Shown: positions 32,403-43,399, counted from the stretch's first letter. The stretch is DNA of 64,000 bases from Lepidostoma basale (GCA_022606425.2 JAHDVF020000676.1:1037327-1101326); one strand, 5' to 3'. Program-made: numbers and translations. Notes: generated by a model from the letters alone, not told the origin.

Positions 32403-32939
32403 TTTACATTTTAAATAACAATTCAGTAGTAACACTTTGATAAAAATAGTATAATTGAATGTTAAATAATACACTCAAAATGAACATCGCGAAGTTAGGT
32501 CCGGTCCGCAGAAGGAAGTCAATTTATCGTCCCGGGAGACGGGAACTAAAGCGATAGTAAGAGTGCGTGGAGGCTCCACGTTGACCCGAGAGGGCGATAC
32601 CTCAGCCGCGAGCACAATGAATCCAAAACGGCAACCAATCTCGTGAAACCCTCACTTTTGTGTACACTTAGCGGAGTCTCTTATCAACCACTTGATAACA
32701 TTGTACAAAAGACCGAATCCGAAAGCTGGAAATAATGATCTTGGAATAATAATTCAGGTTCGGATGTCGAATTGGAGAAGCAATCTTTTTCTGCCAGGCT
32801 GAAAATCGGGAAATAATTCGCGACTGAGTCTCTTTAAAAGCATTCGTTTTGAATTGGGGGTCATTATATTCAGTTATTATGAGAAGCTTAAAACAATTTG
32901 CCATTTTGATAGAGAATGATTATTATTTTTTTTTACATA
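32403..32939. other. unique sequence
   Basis: A GC-balanced unmatched patch lies at 32480-32650; the ORF on the minus strand (32668-32904) has no domain. Confidence 0.4.
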
Positions 32940-33006
32940 ATTTATTCCTTTCATTATTGTTCATAACACTTTCATTCACACCGCATTCACTTTTTATATT
33001 TTCAAA
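32940..33006 (-). mobile_element. Family A RTE-like LINE fragment (copy 16)
   Basis: About 65 bp (GTTCATAACACTTTCATTC, ACCGCATTCACTT) of the SECGxNDGVMNK coding segment, abutting the palindrome to the right. Confidence 0.65.
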
Positions 33007-33060
33007 TAAAATAATAATACATTTTTAGTATTTGTATCTAAACCACTTTATTTGGTAACA

Positions 33061-33096
33061 CCAACCGGTTTGGCTCCCGCCGGAACTTCGTCAGGG
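33061..33096 (-). ncRNA. Hammerhead-ribozyme-like motif (family E)
   Basis: Minus strand: CTGACGA, extra A, helix II GTTCC…GGGAGC, then CAAACCGGTT. The core G12 reads C here, so it is probably inactive, while its partner keeps GAAAC. Confidence 0.55.
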
Positions 33097-33128
33097 TGAG
33101 AGAGTACACTGTCAGTTTACTCTCTCAC

Positions 33129-33166
33129 ATTGACGAAGCTCCGGCGGGATCGAAACCGAATGGTGT
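33129..33166 (+). ncRNA. Hammerhead-ribozyme-like motif (family E)
   Basis: TTGACGA, extra A, helix II GCTCC-GGC-GGGATC (one mismatch), GAAACCGAATGG. The cleavage-side GTY is changed. Confidence 0.5.
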
Positions 33167-33244
33167 TACCAAATAAAGTGGTTTAGATACAAATACTTAA
33201 AGTGTATTATTATTTTATTTAACAATGTCACACTACAAATTAAT

Positions 33245-33470
33245 TTTCGTTTAGTGGAGTAGATCCAGAAGAAGATATTGGAGGGACCATGTAGCCTAAA
33301 TGGATGGCGAGAGACTTGCATATACAGCCGTTTATGAAATCCCCTCCGGACACCGCCCACCTGAAAGACCGCCTAAGAGATGGAAGGACAGCTGGACTTC
33401 ATCTCCTAGGAGACATGATTTCTGTGCTACAGATCTATTTAAAGAAGAAGAAGAGAAGAAGATTCACTTA
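33245..33470 (+). mobile_element. Family R RTE-like LINE, 3' end
   Basis: Reads ARDLH/MDGERLAYTAVYEIPSG, RPPERPPKRWKDSW and a (GAA)n-rich end (AAAGAAGAAGAAGAGAAGAA). Frameshifted upstream. Confidence 0.75.
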
Positions 33471-33929
33471 TCTGGGAATATATTCGTAATCATGCTTTTA
33501 ATAAATTTCACATTTAAAGGTTTTTTTGATATTGAAAAAATCTTTTTTATGTAATTGAAACGTATATTCGTATATACGCATGTACACATAGAACATCCGG
33601 AAGTCTAATTGAAGTAAGCTTAAACTTACGTAAGTTTGCTTAAAGAATACAAAAAGAGAACGATGGTATACCTATAGATGTTAGAACAAAGGAATAAAAA
33701 TACAATGCCAAAGGTATTTTTCCCTCTGCTCGGTAAATTTATTTAGAAATCTATCTGTTCCATCAAACCCCAAATAATTCAACCTTTCAGTTTAGGGTCA
33801 TCGCTTTGATCAATTACTTGGCAATTATCGGATCAAAAATGACATTCTTCTTTCACAAAATTACAACCTACTATTATACGAGTATTATATAGAATTTAAT
33901 TATTTTCTATTCAAATGTATGTATTTCTT
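33471..33929. other. unique AT-rich sequence
   Basis: No gene or shared repeat recognised. Confidence 0.45.
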
Positions 33930-34132
33930 ATTCTTCTCCTTAAGCCGTTTCTCCACTATTGGATGAAGGCCACTTCAAACGTTCTTTATCCTGTTTTTCT
34001 CTATCCTATGCGACTCTCTTCCATCTTCTTCCCCCGACTGGAATAAGGTCATCAGCCCATATTTTTGGGGTCTGCCGATGCTCCTTTTTTGCTCCTACGG
34101 TCTCCACGTCAAGACTTTTTGTGTCCATCCCT
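33930..34132 (-). mobile_element. LINE ORF2 C-terminus (family W)
   Basis: The minus strand reads WADDLIPVGGRRWKRVA and a DREK motif with one stop, ending near a GAGAAGAATAAG tail. This is the RW.DDL…W+..A.DR motif of RTE-like elements. Confidence 0.7.
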
Positions 34133-34660
34133 TTCTTCTTCTTATTCTTAGTGTAGGCCTAGTGGCCCGTTGGAGCTGGCCGTGTAACACAATGAAGGGG
34201 AGTCTGGATGGATCCATTCTCCTCACGTGTGCACTTTCCCACCTAACGACATCCTCGACCTCGCATATCTCCCTTATCCGTGTATTTCTTATCCTTTCTT
34301 GCAGTGTCTTGCAAGATATATTTCTGAGCGTCTTCATTTCTGTCACTTTGAGCGCATTTTTTGTGATTGTGGTGTCCGCCCTGCACTCGATCCCATATGT
34401 CATGATGGGTCGCACACAAGTCTTATAAATTTTCACTTTGCTGTTGATCTTCATGTCAGGATTTTTTCAGATTGAATTCTTCAAGCATCCTGAAATGACC
34501 GCAGCCTTGTTTACTTGCCCCATCACTTCACTAGTAGATCCGTTTTCCCACACAAGTCCACACCCAGATATCTAAATTTTTCCACCTGTTCCACTGACCC
34601 ATGTCTCTCAAATGATATGAATTAAATCTTGAGCTTGAATTTTGAGCTTGTTAATCAGTA
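34133..34660 (-). mobile_element. Family R RTE-like LINE, 3' half
   Basis: 119 codons remain open (34095-34454, −): SKVKIYKTCVRPIMTYGIEC, EMKTLRNISCKTLQERI, TRIREICEVEDVVRW. Upstream reading (34460-34660) continues into the palm-thumb link with frameshifts. The (GAA)n tail complement at 34133-34146 abuts family W, so R inserted beside or into W. Confidence 0.85.
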
Positions 34661-34689
34661 GATTAACCGAGAAACATTGCTGTAATTCT

Positions 34690-34935
34690 GTAAGTATTAA
34701 CGCCTTCGATGGGCTGGTCATATAGAAAGAATGCCAGAGGGTAGAGCATCAACAATTATGTCAAGATGGTTGCCGCGCGAAAAGAGACCAAGAGGCAGAA
34801 CATGAAAAAGACTGAAAGAAATTAGAAAGATCTGGAGAATGGAGAAAGATGACCAGGCACAGGAGCCAGTGGAGGATTTCTGTGGAGGAGGCCAAGTCCA
34901 CACCGGGATGTCGCGATAAGAAAAGGTATAAGAAG
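34690..34935 (+). mobile_element. LINE ORF2 C-terminal fragment (family X)
   Basis: Reads LRWAGHIERMPEGRAS, RWLPREKRPRGRT and, after a frameshift, WRISVEEAKSTPGC. LRWAGH…MP is the shared C-terminal motif of this LINE group. Confidence 0.75.
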
Positions 34936-35544
34936 ATATAAAAATCACAGAGAAACAGTTTGATTCACACGCCCTCGCACGTGTCAATAATATTACAAAC
35001 GTAATTTTATTTAAGGTATCACAATTTAAAATATTTGAATCAAAGGGAAATTTTATTGAAAGCAATATAACCCTGCGTGTATTATATCGGCGGCAATAAA
35101 ATAAAGGTCCCGATCACATTTGCTCGGAATCCTCTTGAAGATATCCTATTACACTTTTATTATCGGGACAATGATTCCGCAAAAAAAAATTATTGAGTTA
35201 ATAAAAAGATCCATGTGAGGGCTTTCAATGAACTGGCGCTTTCGAGTTAGCCATTTGAACATGTACTTGGGGATGATGTGATTAAAGACGGTTGGAGTAA
35301 GAAAGAAGGGAAACCTTACATAAAGGACGGGGCTTTATTCTCGGCAGTCGGGAGTCGGAGATTTTAAAATAAAACTTCGCCGAAACCAAATTCATTCTAG
35401 ATAATATTTTACTTTGTATGTGAAATGTTTCCATTTGTATCACAAAAGGAGTTAAGTGGATAAATCGATTTGTAAACATTTTTTTGCTCATACTTGCTTT
35501 CATATAATATACCGCTTTTAATGTAAGAAAAAACACGTGTTTTG
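34936..35544. other. unique sequence
   Basis: No gene recognised; ORFs on the minus strand are composition-driven. Confidence 0.45.
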
Positions 35545-35790
35545 GTAGATAATCAAATGGTTTTACTGAAATCTCTTGATGGAAGTTCATTTTAAATAAT
35601 AATTAAATCAAAAAATATATTTTTAACTACTTCCACTTTGGCCTTTACGTCGACAGCGACTGGTTTCGCCAGGCTCGCTGGCATCGACAGACTGGTGACA
35701 CTATTGCAAACAGAGTTCTTCATATCCATACAGATCAGGGGTGGGAAACACGATTCTTTCCTTACATACTTAAACACCACTTTATTAAAA
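35545..35790. mobile_element. Hammerhead-type element, family T
   Basis: Starts with TTTTACTGAAATCTCTTGAT and GGAAGTTCATTTTAAATAAT, passes CTACTTCCACTTT and the minus-strand motif, then GACTGGTGACACTATTG and CAGATCAGGGGTGGGAAACA. The same order recurs at 62403-62720. No ORF is conserved between copies. Confidence 0.7.
35651..35695 (-). ncRNA. Hammerhead-ribozyme-like motif (family T)
   Basis: Minus strand: CTGTCGA, extra T, helix II GCCAG-CGAGC-CTGGC, GAAAC, CAGTCG. The core A6 is T, as in every family T copy, so the shift belongs to the family ancestor. Confidence 0.55.
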
Positions 35791-36524
35791 TATTTAATTA
35801 AATTAACACAAACTTGTTTCGGATACAGATGCCAGTGAAGTTAATGATTGTATATACAAAATAAATATTTAAACTATTAACAAAATAATATATTAAAATG
35901 AATTTTTAAAAAGTATTTTTAAATGAATCTAAAATAATATTATAATTTTTTTATTCGATTTCCGGTATTAATCTTAAAAAGAAATAAATCAATTATTGGA
36001 TTATAGTACTAATATATGTTTTTAGTTTTATTTCATTTGTTTACCTAGTTTCAACGAGTTTTCGTGCATAATATTGGTACTAAAATATTTGAATTTACTT
36101 CCAATTGTGAGTACCTTCACGCTTTCAAATTACTAATGTCCTACGTGTGCCAGCCGTTCCAGAGATATAAAATTTTAATTGACGAGGATAGGCAATAACT
36201 TGGCACATGCGAAGAGGCTACTCTACCCTTAAAATTATTGCGAAATTTTCTAGCGAACATGAGTAAATAACCATCGGCGAGTTTATCGGGGGGCATTAAA
36301 TTGGAACCTGTTCCATTGAGTTTATCCCCAACGTTTGACCGTAACTTTTTCAGGGATACTAAACAGTTCGGTGGCCATAAACCGCATCGCCGCTAGTTTA
36401 TAGGCGGGACGTGCCCCGCGGCGATAGGAACTTTAATGTATCTAGGAATGCATTATTACAACTATAGCTAAAGACGTTAGTCAATTCATTTTAACTGAAA
36501 TCGAAGTGCTGTTATTTTACTTTA
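35791..36524. other. unique AT-rich sequence
   Basis: No gene recognised. A GC-richer patch lies at 36370-36430. Confidence 0.45.
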
Positions 36525-36528
36525 TGAG

Positions 36529-36876
36529 GTTCTTCTTCTTCTTCTTCCTCAGCTTCTTCTATTTTAACAGCCGTTGTCGTCCACTGCTGGACATAGGCCT
36601 CCCCCATACTTCTCCATGTATGACATGTCATACGGGGGTGGTTGGCATTACAACGCCACGCTTGGCAGACGGGTTGGCGAGGTGTCCTTCCACGTTAGCC
36701 TATGCATCAATATTATCCACCGAGGTTATTCACACTCGATCTCTAACATTTCGCATAGTTTCCAGGGGAGACCAAAGTCGAGGAGGTGTGGATAGGTACT
36801 TAGGATCAGATCAATCCTCCAGCGTAGCATGGCCATCACCACGGTGCATGCACCGCTCGAAGAGTCAACAGGATCC
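36529..36876 (-). mobile_element. LINE-tailed retroposon, RTE-type 3' end
   Basis: The minus strand ends with GEAYVQQWTTTA-like coding sequence and a (GAA)n tail complement at 36529-36548. Upstream (36690-36876) is a segment rich in stops that I cannot place in an RTE ORF. It may be a separate SINE-like body that shares the LINE's 3' end. Confidence 0.55.
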
Positions 36877-37425
36877 CCTTTACTCCCCCCTCAGCTTATT
36901 TCCGTCCATTCTTGGACAAAGGCCTCCTCCATTCGCTTCCATGTCACTCTGTCCTGTGCAGACTGCATCCAGGGTATTCCGACGTGTCTGTTCAGATCAT
37001 CCTTCCACCGTAGTTGCAGTCGCCCTGCACTTCTCTTCGTCGTCCACGGTCTCCAAGTTAGCAGTCTTCTTGTCCTCTTTTCATCTGAGATTCTGGCTAC
37101 GTGACCTGCCCATTGCCATTTTAGAGTCGCCACCCGGTGGATGATGTCAGCGACCATTGTTTTTTCTCTCACCGTATCGTTTTTGACTCTGTCTCTTAGG
37201 CTTATTCCTAACATGGCTCTTTTCATTGATTTTTGGGTCACTCGTAGTTTCTCGGCACTTTGTTTGGACAATGTAACAGTTTCAAGACCATAAGTACCAA
37301 CTGGTAGAACGCAGGCTTCATAGACTTTTCGTTTCAGGTTGATCGGTATTTTCCGATTTTTAAGGATGTAACTCATGTTTCCGAAAGCTGCTCAGTTTAG
37401 TCCAATTCTTATTTTTAGCTCTATT
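36877..37425 (-). mobile_element. RTE-like LINE ORF2 C-terminus (family Y), mostly intact
   Basis: 161 codons are uninterrupted (36891-37376, −): SYILKNRKIPINLKRKVYEA, VLPVGTYGLETVTLSKQSAE, RAMLGISLRDRVKNDTVRE, LKWQWAGHVARISDEK, LQLRWKDDLNRHVG and KRMEEAFVQEWTE then stop. This is the canonical C-terminal region of insect RTE-clade LINEs, after the palm. The upstream part is missing. A close second copy is at 60375-60950. Confidence 0.9.
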
Positions 37426-37544
37426 GGGTTATACAAAAGTAAATCCGAATCGCTTTAAGAATTTCAGAAAAAAAATATTAAAAGTGAAACATACTGCGAT
37501 TTGCAATATAATATGTTTTGAGTGATTTTGGGTAACAACGTGTG

Positions 37545-37640
37545 ATTTCTTCTTCTCGACCGACGTTTCGGAGATCGTTGCAGTCTCCATCTTCAGGGTA
37601 ATGTGGTGGTGGTCATAAGTGTGGTATGAGTTGTGTCTAC
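37545..37640 (-). mobile_element. Hammerhead-type element fragment, family G
   Basis: Short fragment around the motif at 37555-37598; a degenerate relative is at 61685-61760. Confidence 0.6.
37555..37598 (-). ncRNA. Hammerhead-ribozyme-like motif (family G), intact core
   Basis: Minus strand: CTGAAGA, extra T, helix II GGAGA…TCTCC, GAAA, then AC-GTCG-GTC, which can form helix III with a 4-nt loop. All conserved core bases (CTGANGA, GAAA, GTC) are present. Confidence 0.65.
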
Positions 37641-37759
37641 TAAGGTGCTAGTTTTTTTTTAGTATTTAGTGCTTATTTTATTTCAACCATTCAATTAAAT
37701 AAGTTATTTTATTAAATGTTTAAATAAATTGTTATAAATATCAAAATTGAATATAATTA

Positions 37760-37806
37760 GTCGCGACAGCTGTTTCGCTAACCGATGTTAGCATCGTCAG
37801 GTCTTA
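37760..37806 (-). ncRNA. Hammerhead-ribozyme-like motif (family K), intact core
   Basis: Minus strand: CTGACGA, extra T, helix II GCTAAC-ATCG-GTTAGC (six pairs), GAAA, helix III ACAG/CTGT without a loop, then cleavage-type GTC and GCGAC. Confidence 0.7.
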
Positions 37807-38169
37807 CAACCAACTAAAACATACATCAGAAAGACTTAGTTTATATACAAAATTATTAGGAGGGGATGAAACTACACACAATATTTAAAATAATTATAAT
37901 AAAATATGTAATAAACAGTAATTAGGTTTAAAAATAACAGAAATTCATAAATAATGAGTCAATAAAATTAGGAGAAATAAACAGGGGAGCAAATAACATT
38001 AGTAGAAAAGGGGTTCGATAAGTGAAAGACAATTATAATAATGGTGGAAAAAAACGTATTTAGATAATAACTCCTAATAATTTTGTACATAAACTAACTC
38101 TTGACGATGATGAGGAATACGACTGAGAAGAAGTTTGCACATGTGAAATAATTTAAAACCATTTTATAC

Positions 38170-38290
38170 GGGAGAACTACATGTTATATAATGGAGTTCT
38201 AGTGCAAACTCTTATGTATGGAAGTGAAACTTTGGAGCTGGGAAAAAATGCGCGGGAAAACAGTAAATGATAAAATAAAGAACGACGAAA
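38170..38290 (+). mobile_element. Family A RTE-like LINE fragment (copy 17)
   Basis: YNGVLVQTLMYGSETLELGK, the segment upstream of MRSLRR in other copies; both ends are truncated. Confidence 0.65.
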
Positions 38291-38393
38291 TTAGAAAGTA
38301 ATATTCACAACGATTTTATTATGCATTAAAACACTGTTGTTCCACTCTTAGGTTAATCTTTCTCGACATGAGATCTCGAGATAAGACCTGACG

Positions 38394-38428
38394 ATGCTCA
38401 CATCGGTAAGCGAAACACCTGTCGCGAC
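38394..38428 (+). ncRNA. Hammerhead-ribozyme-like motif (family K)
   Basis: CTGACGA, extra T, GCTCAC-ATCG-GTAAGC (one mismatch), GAAA, ACACCTGTC (one mismatch in helix III), GCGAC. Confidence 0.6.
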
Positions 38429-38559
38429 TAATTATATTTATTTTGATATTCATAACAAAAGTTTTTGTTATTGAAACATTCAATAATGCTGAAATATCGA
38501 AGTGTATCCGCCAAAACAATGGATTATCTAAATTATTTTAAATAGTCCATTCTTTTGGC

Positions 38560-38800
38560 CGAAACACTATGATACTTCAACATTACATTATTACTGTTAA
38601 AATTTAAAACACTGTTTCTTTTTATTCACTGAGAGTGTCGCGACAGCTGTTTCGCCGACCAATGTTGGCATCATCAGGTGTAACAATAAACTAAAGTTAC
38701 AAATGAAAAGACTTTTTTGTCCTATAAATATGTCTTCTTATTTGTAGCTTATTTTTTGTAACACCTGATGATGTCACATCAGTTTACAATAATAATTTAT
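38560..38800. mobile_element. Hammerhead-type element, family K
   Basis: Begins with GGCCGAAACACTATGATACT and AAAATTTAAAACACTGTTTC, then the minus motif at 38637-38683. A decayed plus copy follows at 38758-38790 (ACACCTGATGATG). Confidence 0.7.
38637..38683 (-). ncRNA. Hammerhead-ribozyme-like motif (family K), intact core
   Basis: Minus strand: CTGATGA, extra T, GCCAAC-ATTG-GTCGGC (one A·C mismatch), GAAA, ACAG/CTGT, GTC, GCGAC. Confidence 0.65.
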
Positions 38801-39395
38801 TTTATATTATTGAAATATTGATACGTTCAAGAATGGCAACATCGAATACTTTGTCCCTGGAATTTATGAAAAATCCAAGAAATTATTGTGAATAAAGCTC
38901 TTAATAACAAAGTTCACCCATATTTTTTGTAACACTATTCCTTAAAATACCTGCGATAGTTTCCCATTTTAGCCCATATAAGGGTGAATTTTGCAAAGGA
39001 GTTCATTACTAACTCGCGATATCATCTGCATTAGTTCCTGGGCATAAGAAACCCGTTTGGGACCAGCCGTAAATTAGCGAAGAACCTCCCACATTGCCCC
39101 CATTATATTATAAGTTGCAGACAGATATCTTAAACTTCGGTCATTTAACAGTAGCTCTCCGAAATTTCTGAACTGAACTATTTTAGAATCTTGTCACGAA
39201 TTTATGAACTCATTGGGATTTATTGAGGGACATTAAATGTCGGATTTCATTGGATTCATGAATGCTAAATTATTTTATATACTATTATAGATAATGACAG
39301 TTAACAAGATGGTTTAAATACTTTTTTATTTATACTTAGGAGATTTAACAAACCTCAGTTTAATCCACAAAATATTTAAAAAAAAATTATAAAAA
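38801..39395. other. unique sequence
   Basis: Nothing recognised. Confidence 0.45.
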
Positions 39396-39398
39396 CAA

Positions 39399-39433
39399 GA
39401 CATGTTTCGGAGCATTCATCCATCTTCAGGTGT
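39399..39433 (-). ncRNA. Hammerhead-ribozyme-like motif (family H), intact core
   Basis: Minus strand: CTGAAGA, extra T, helix II GGA…TCC, GAAA, helix III palindrome ACATGT, then C. The surrounding 39396-39480 is a small fragment of the element. Confidence 0.6.
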
Positions 39434-39544
39434 AAAAATATAATAAAAACTAAACAAAGAAAGGCTAATATAAAAACACATTTAAAATTCTATACAATAA
39501 TTCATGGCAATCTGAAGTAGTTCTTCAAAAGTAAGATTCCCCAG

Positions 39545-40007
39545 TGTCTGAAACGCAAAATGTAAGATCAATGCGTACTTCCAGTACTGAATTATGGAGC
39601 AAAAACGTTAATCCTCACCAAGTCGACTATAAGGAGACTCCGTGTAGCACAGAGGAAACGCGAAAGAACCATGCTACACGACTCTCAGAGCGGATAAGAA
39701 ATACTGAAATACGTAGAAGGTTAGGAGTAACAGATGTTGTCGCAAGGGTAGCGAAGCTTAAATGGTCATTTGCGGGACATGTTGCCAGATTGGCAGACGA
39801 TAGATGGACCAGAAGGGTGGTAGAGTGGAGACGCCGCGAAGCCAAATGAAACATAGGAAGACCCCCTACACGATTGTCCGATGTTATTACAAGAATTGCT
39901 GGCGGTTGGATGCAAAAGGCACAAGATAGGGATCCGTGGAGAAGGATGGGGGAGGCCTATGTCCAGCAGTGGACGACAACGGCTGTCTAAGGAAGGAAGG
40001 ACAATAA
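39545..40007 (+). mobile_element. RTE-like LINE ORF2 C-terminus (family Q/Y type)
   Basis: Reads RIRNTEIRRRLGVTDVVARV, LKWSFAGHVARLADDRWTRR, and after a stop IGRPPTRLSDV and RRMGEAYVQQWTTTAV. The tail is GGAAGGAAGG-like. Confidence 0.85.
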
Positions 40008-40194
40008 TTCAAATTTAAAATCTAATTATTTTTTATATTATTATCACGTATTATTATTATTTATTAGTTCTTACTGATAAAAAAAAATAATAAGTAATAA
40101 TAACAAATAGCCCAGGTTAATTTTTAAATTAAAAATATCTTTGTCTACTATATAAATATTCTTCATTAATTTAGAGCATTTACGTTATTTATTG

Positions 40195-40410
40195 TTTCGG
40201 CATTCACTTTGTGGTAGGACATGATTAAATTGTAAATGAAACACTGATGCTTCCATCTACAGGTTTATATTTAAACCTGTATTTATATTTAAAGTTTATA
40301 TTTAAATCTGTAGATGGAAGCATCTGTAGCTTCCGAAACTAGTCGTATAAAATATGAAACTCAAGTGGTGAAAAACAAGTGTTTCATTTACAATTTAGAG
40401 CATTTACGTT
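40195..40410. mobile_element. Hammerhead-type palindromic element, family P
   Basis: Left arm TTGTAAATGAAACACTGATGC … right arm GCATCTGTAGCTTCCGAAAC … ACAAGTGTTTCATTTACAA. The plus motif is at 40308-40346. Arms are separated by an AT-rich ATTTAAACC/GTTTATATTT centre. Confidence 0.65.
40308..40346 (+). ncRNA. Hammerhead-ribozyme-like motif (family P)
   Basis: CTGTAGA, extra T, GGAAGC-ATCTGTA-GCTTCC (six pairs), GAAA, palindrome ACTAGT, then C. A6 of the core is T, as in family T. Confidence 0.55.
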
Positions 40411-41419
40411 ACACAATTTCAATGAAATTTATTTAATATAAACCAAAACACATTTTTCTCATTGAATAAAAATCAATTTATCCGTGTGAAGAGTTGAACA
40501 CATTATTTAAGAAGCAGTGGTTCGATTGGAAATTTCAATCTCTATTATAATATTATATTTGATTGGAAGATATAAAGACGATTTATATTATTGTTATAAT
40601 ATTATATTTGATTGTAAGTTTCACATCACTATTCAGTGAACCACTAAGTCATCCCGTTAAAGATAAATAATCTATCTAAATACAATTCTACTGTAAAGTC
40701 TATTTCATTCATGCAGTGAGTCAAGAATAACTTCATTTTCTCGAAGTCGTCTATTTTAAAGGCAACATTTTTCAAATATTATTTTCCAAAGTAACTTTAC
40801 GCATATCCCTTCCTACCGCAATAAAAAAGATAACACGTTATTATGAAATTTAATTTACCACCATGTTAGGGTTCCAGCGCGGCCGGGTAAGGTGAAGATA
40901 ATATATCGTTCTCAAAATGGTGGCACATCTTCAAGATGGCGGCTGGCGGGTGGCGGAGGACGCCGGGCCGCGGGACCGTCTGTCAGCCGTGAAGAGTAAT
41001 TGATTGATGGCGAGTCCTCTCCTCTGTGACAGTCATGCTCCAAGGGAATATTCCAATGGATATATTACACGATTTCAGAGAAAAACCTGATATCCGAAAT
41101 GCCGCGGGAAGAAGATCATGCGAATCCACAAATATCGAGAGAGCAGAATGTCTAAGATCAAATCTACAAAGTTATACATATTGTACAATGTATGTGTTAT
41201 GCCATCACACCTTTGTTCATATATGAACTTTTTATATACATTTTTATTGAAAATAGGTAAGTATACTACACATCTACATTTACTTAAATAGCATTATTGA
41301 GAATGTTGACATTATAGGATAACGTGTGAAAAGTACAATGTATTTTATAAAAGTTCGTGTTGATAATCGAATATTTTACAGAATCTCGGTTGTATAGTAA
41401 ATTATAAACGAAGGTTTTT
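40411..41419. other. unique sequence with GC-rich island
   Basis: About 40860-41030 is GC-rich and unmatched (GGCGGCTGGCGGGTGGCGG-like). The ORF at 41026-41226 has no domain. Candidate conserved regulatory DNA. Confidence 0.35.
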
Positions 41420-41522
41420 GTGGATTAATTGTATCTCAATAGAGACAAAGATGTAATTTTTTTTGGAAATAGAATATGGTAGTCGAGGCGTTTATAGGAC
41501 TTATGACCTGTCATTGGTTGGG
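41420..41522 (+). mobile_element. Single diverged arm of the foldback MITE
   Basis: GATTAATTGTATCTCAATAG, GTAGTCGAGGCGTTTATAGG and ACTTATGACCTGTCATTGG match the left half of 24682-24902 at lower identity. The right arm is missing. Confidence 0.75.
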
Positions 41523-41640
41523 TTAAGCGATCACTTTATGTTAACAACATTCCCCATTCCGCCCTTCTTACGACCACCAAGTCTGACAATTTTTTTGGAA
41601 CTTGTATATATGCTACTATTTTTAAATAACTTCACATTTT

Positions 41641-41760
41641 GTAGATCAATCTACACTAGCGCCATCTATTAAGATAATTTGTAAGCATTCAGCAGAAATC
41701 TTTATTAATGCAATGTGAAAGGCTTACGCAATTATCACACTGCTAGACAACGCCTGGAGT
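41641..41760. repeat. Dispersed repeat containing CTAGCGCCATCTATT
   Basis: Shares TCTACACTAGCGCCATCTAT and AGAAATCTTTATTAATGCA with 46525-46612. Identity unknown; it may be part of a larger MITE. Confidence 0.5.
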
Positions 41761-42004
41761 GAATGAACAAAGAACATTTTTATGTTTTAATCAGACACAC
41801 ATGTCTCTGATTTATGTATTAAGAAATACTATTTAGCAGTACACATCATTATGATTTATGTTAATATTATTTTTGTTAGCTTTTGACTTATTATTTTTTA
41901 CTGACATAAATATTATTATGATTTCTTTATATTTCATGAACATGATTGTAGGGATAAACGGTGCTTACACGTGTGATATCGATTAATTAAAACACCCGAT
42001 GCTA

Positions 42005-42585
42005 TTAGTCCGGTTCGGTGATATGGAGTCCCCACGAGGCGAGATACTCGCTCATGTTAGAGAGGGTTCAGAAAAGATTTCTGAGATATCTCTACATGAG
42101 AGAGTTTGGTAGCTATCCGTGGCTTTATCCCACTGCATTCCTCTTGGGCATGCTGGGGACCAACGGTTTACAGATAAGAAGAGATGGGTGCACACTTACC
42201 CATTTCTTCAGACTTATCAGGGGATTCTTTGAGAACTCCGTTATCTTGGAGGCTATACAATTTTATGTTCCAGATGGTTATCTTCGACAGCGTCAGAACA
42301 GACTGTTTTATCTCCCAGCATGCAGAACCAGCCTGCCTCTGCTGAACATGATCGCTTCGGAGATGGACGTCTTTCATATTCGTGAAAGTACGTTCAGAAG
42401 ACAAATACTCTTGACTTTGGAGAATATCTTGTATTCCTAATCTCGAACGATTTCTCATGCGTTCCTGGTATTATACGTTTTTTATGTTTTACCTGTTCTC
42501 GATAATTGCCTTAAACTATAATTGTTGTTTGTAATATCTTTTGAGAAAATAAACTGATTTGATTTAATTTGATTTGATTAGAACG
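42005..42585 (+). mobile_element. Jockey-like LINE ORF2 C-terminus (family J)
   Basis: 140 codons open (42018-42440): LERVQKRFLRYLYMREFG, YPTAFLLGMLGTNGLQIRR and LPACRTSLPLLN. This is the RVQKRFLR.LY … LF.PxARTN signature at the end of Jockey-group LINE proteins. A (TTTGA)n tail follows at 42557-42582. The upstream reverse transcriptase is missing. Confidence 0.85.
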
Positions 42586-43399
42586 ACTCAAAGTCAGTCA
42601 AACCCTACACCACAATGGCATGATATAGAAGTAGATACCTACCATTGACACGGATAAGAAGAAGCAAAAATATGTGGTTATCATTATTGGCAAAAAACAG
42701 TTTTTGGTAGATAATGATTTATATTACTTGTATAGGAGTAAGTATCTGAAATACTATCATATTTTCATTGTTTTCAACATAAAATTGTTTGAGATGGAAA
42801 TACATGTATATGGAATTTTGTTTAACCACCTCACATTTTGTAAAAGTACCTACGTGAACAATTTATAGAACGCAGATTTTTTTGTGAGAACTCTCAAATG
42901 ACAGTTTGCCTACGGGCGCCATCTTGTTGGTTGACCTCTGCTGTATACAATATGTTTTTATATGTTTGGGATAATTACTATTGAACGAATCGGTAATAGA
43001 TCACATATTTAGGGTATGTGGGTGACATACTGAGTGTTTGTGTCGTGATATACCACGGGCGATTCATTATTAGGAACTTTTGTACAATAGTTATATGTAG
43101 GTTGTTTCAAATGGCGTCCGTAGGCGGATGTCATTTGAAATTTTAACAAAACAACATATTATGTTTTACTGCATTTCGATCATTGTTTTAGTAATTTTTG
43201 GAATGTGTAATGGTCTAAAAACGTTTCACATACATGTGTACGTATTACTGTCGGTGGTTAGTTGTTTTATCGGTATTTCAAAATGGAAGAAATATCACAC
43301 GATGTACTCAAGTTGTGATAAGCTCTGAACGCCTTCTCGCTAGTCAGCCAGGTAAATGCAAACATTTTCCCGATACAGTTTCTCATCTCATGAGAAATA
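42586..43399. other. unique sequence
   Basis: Contains words such as GGGCGCCATCTTG near 42912 also seen in the 41641 repeat. No gene. Confidence 0.4.

Larger units (their letters stand above)
33007..33222. mobile_element. 216-bp hammerhead-type palindrome, family E
   Basis: Arms of ~95 bp from AAAATAATAATACATTTTTA to its complement at the right end, with TATTTGTATCTAAACCAC and GTGGTTTAGATACAAATA in register. One motif lies in each arm (33061-33096 − and 33129-33166 +). The tip is a GAGAGAGTA/TACTCTCTC stem. Confidence 0.8.
37729..38465. mobile_element. Hammerhead-type element, family K, with opposed motifs
   Basis: Outer inverted arms ATAAATATCAAAATTGAAT … and the matching right side end at ATTTTGATATTCATAAC. 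Motifs are at 37760-37806 (−) and 38394-38428 (+), about 590 bp apart. The interior contains a family A LINE fragment (38170-38290), which enlarged the loop. Confidence 0.7.

Noticed and set aside
36506..37144. 212-codon plus-strand ORF, the longest in the window
   Set aside because: It runs antisense to two RTE-like LINE C-termini, whose minus-strand frames show clear conserved motifs. The plus frame is a shadow.
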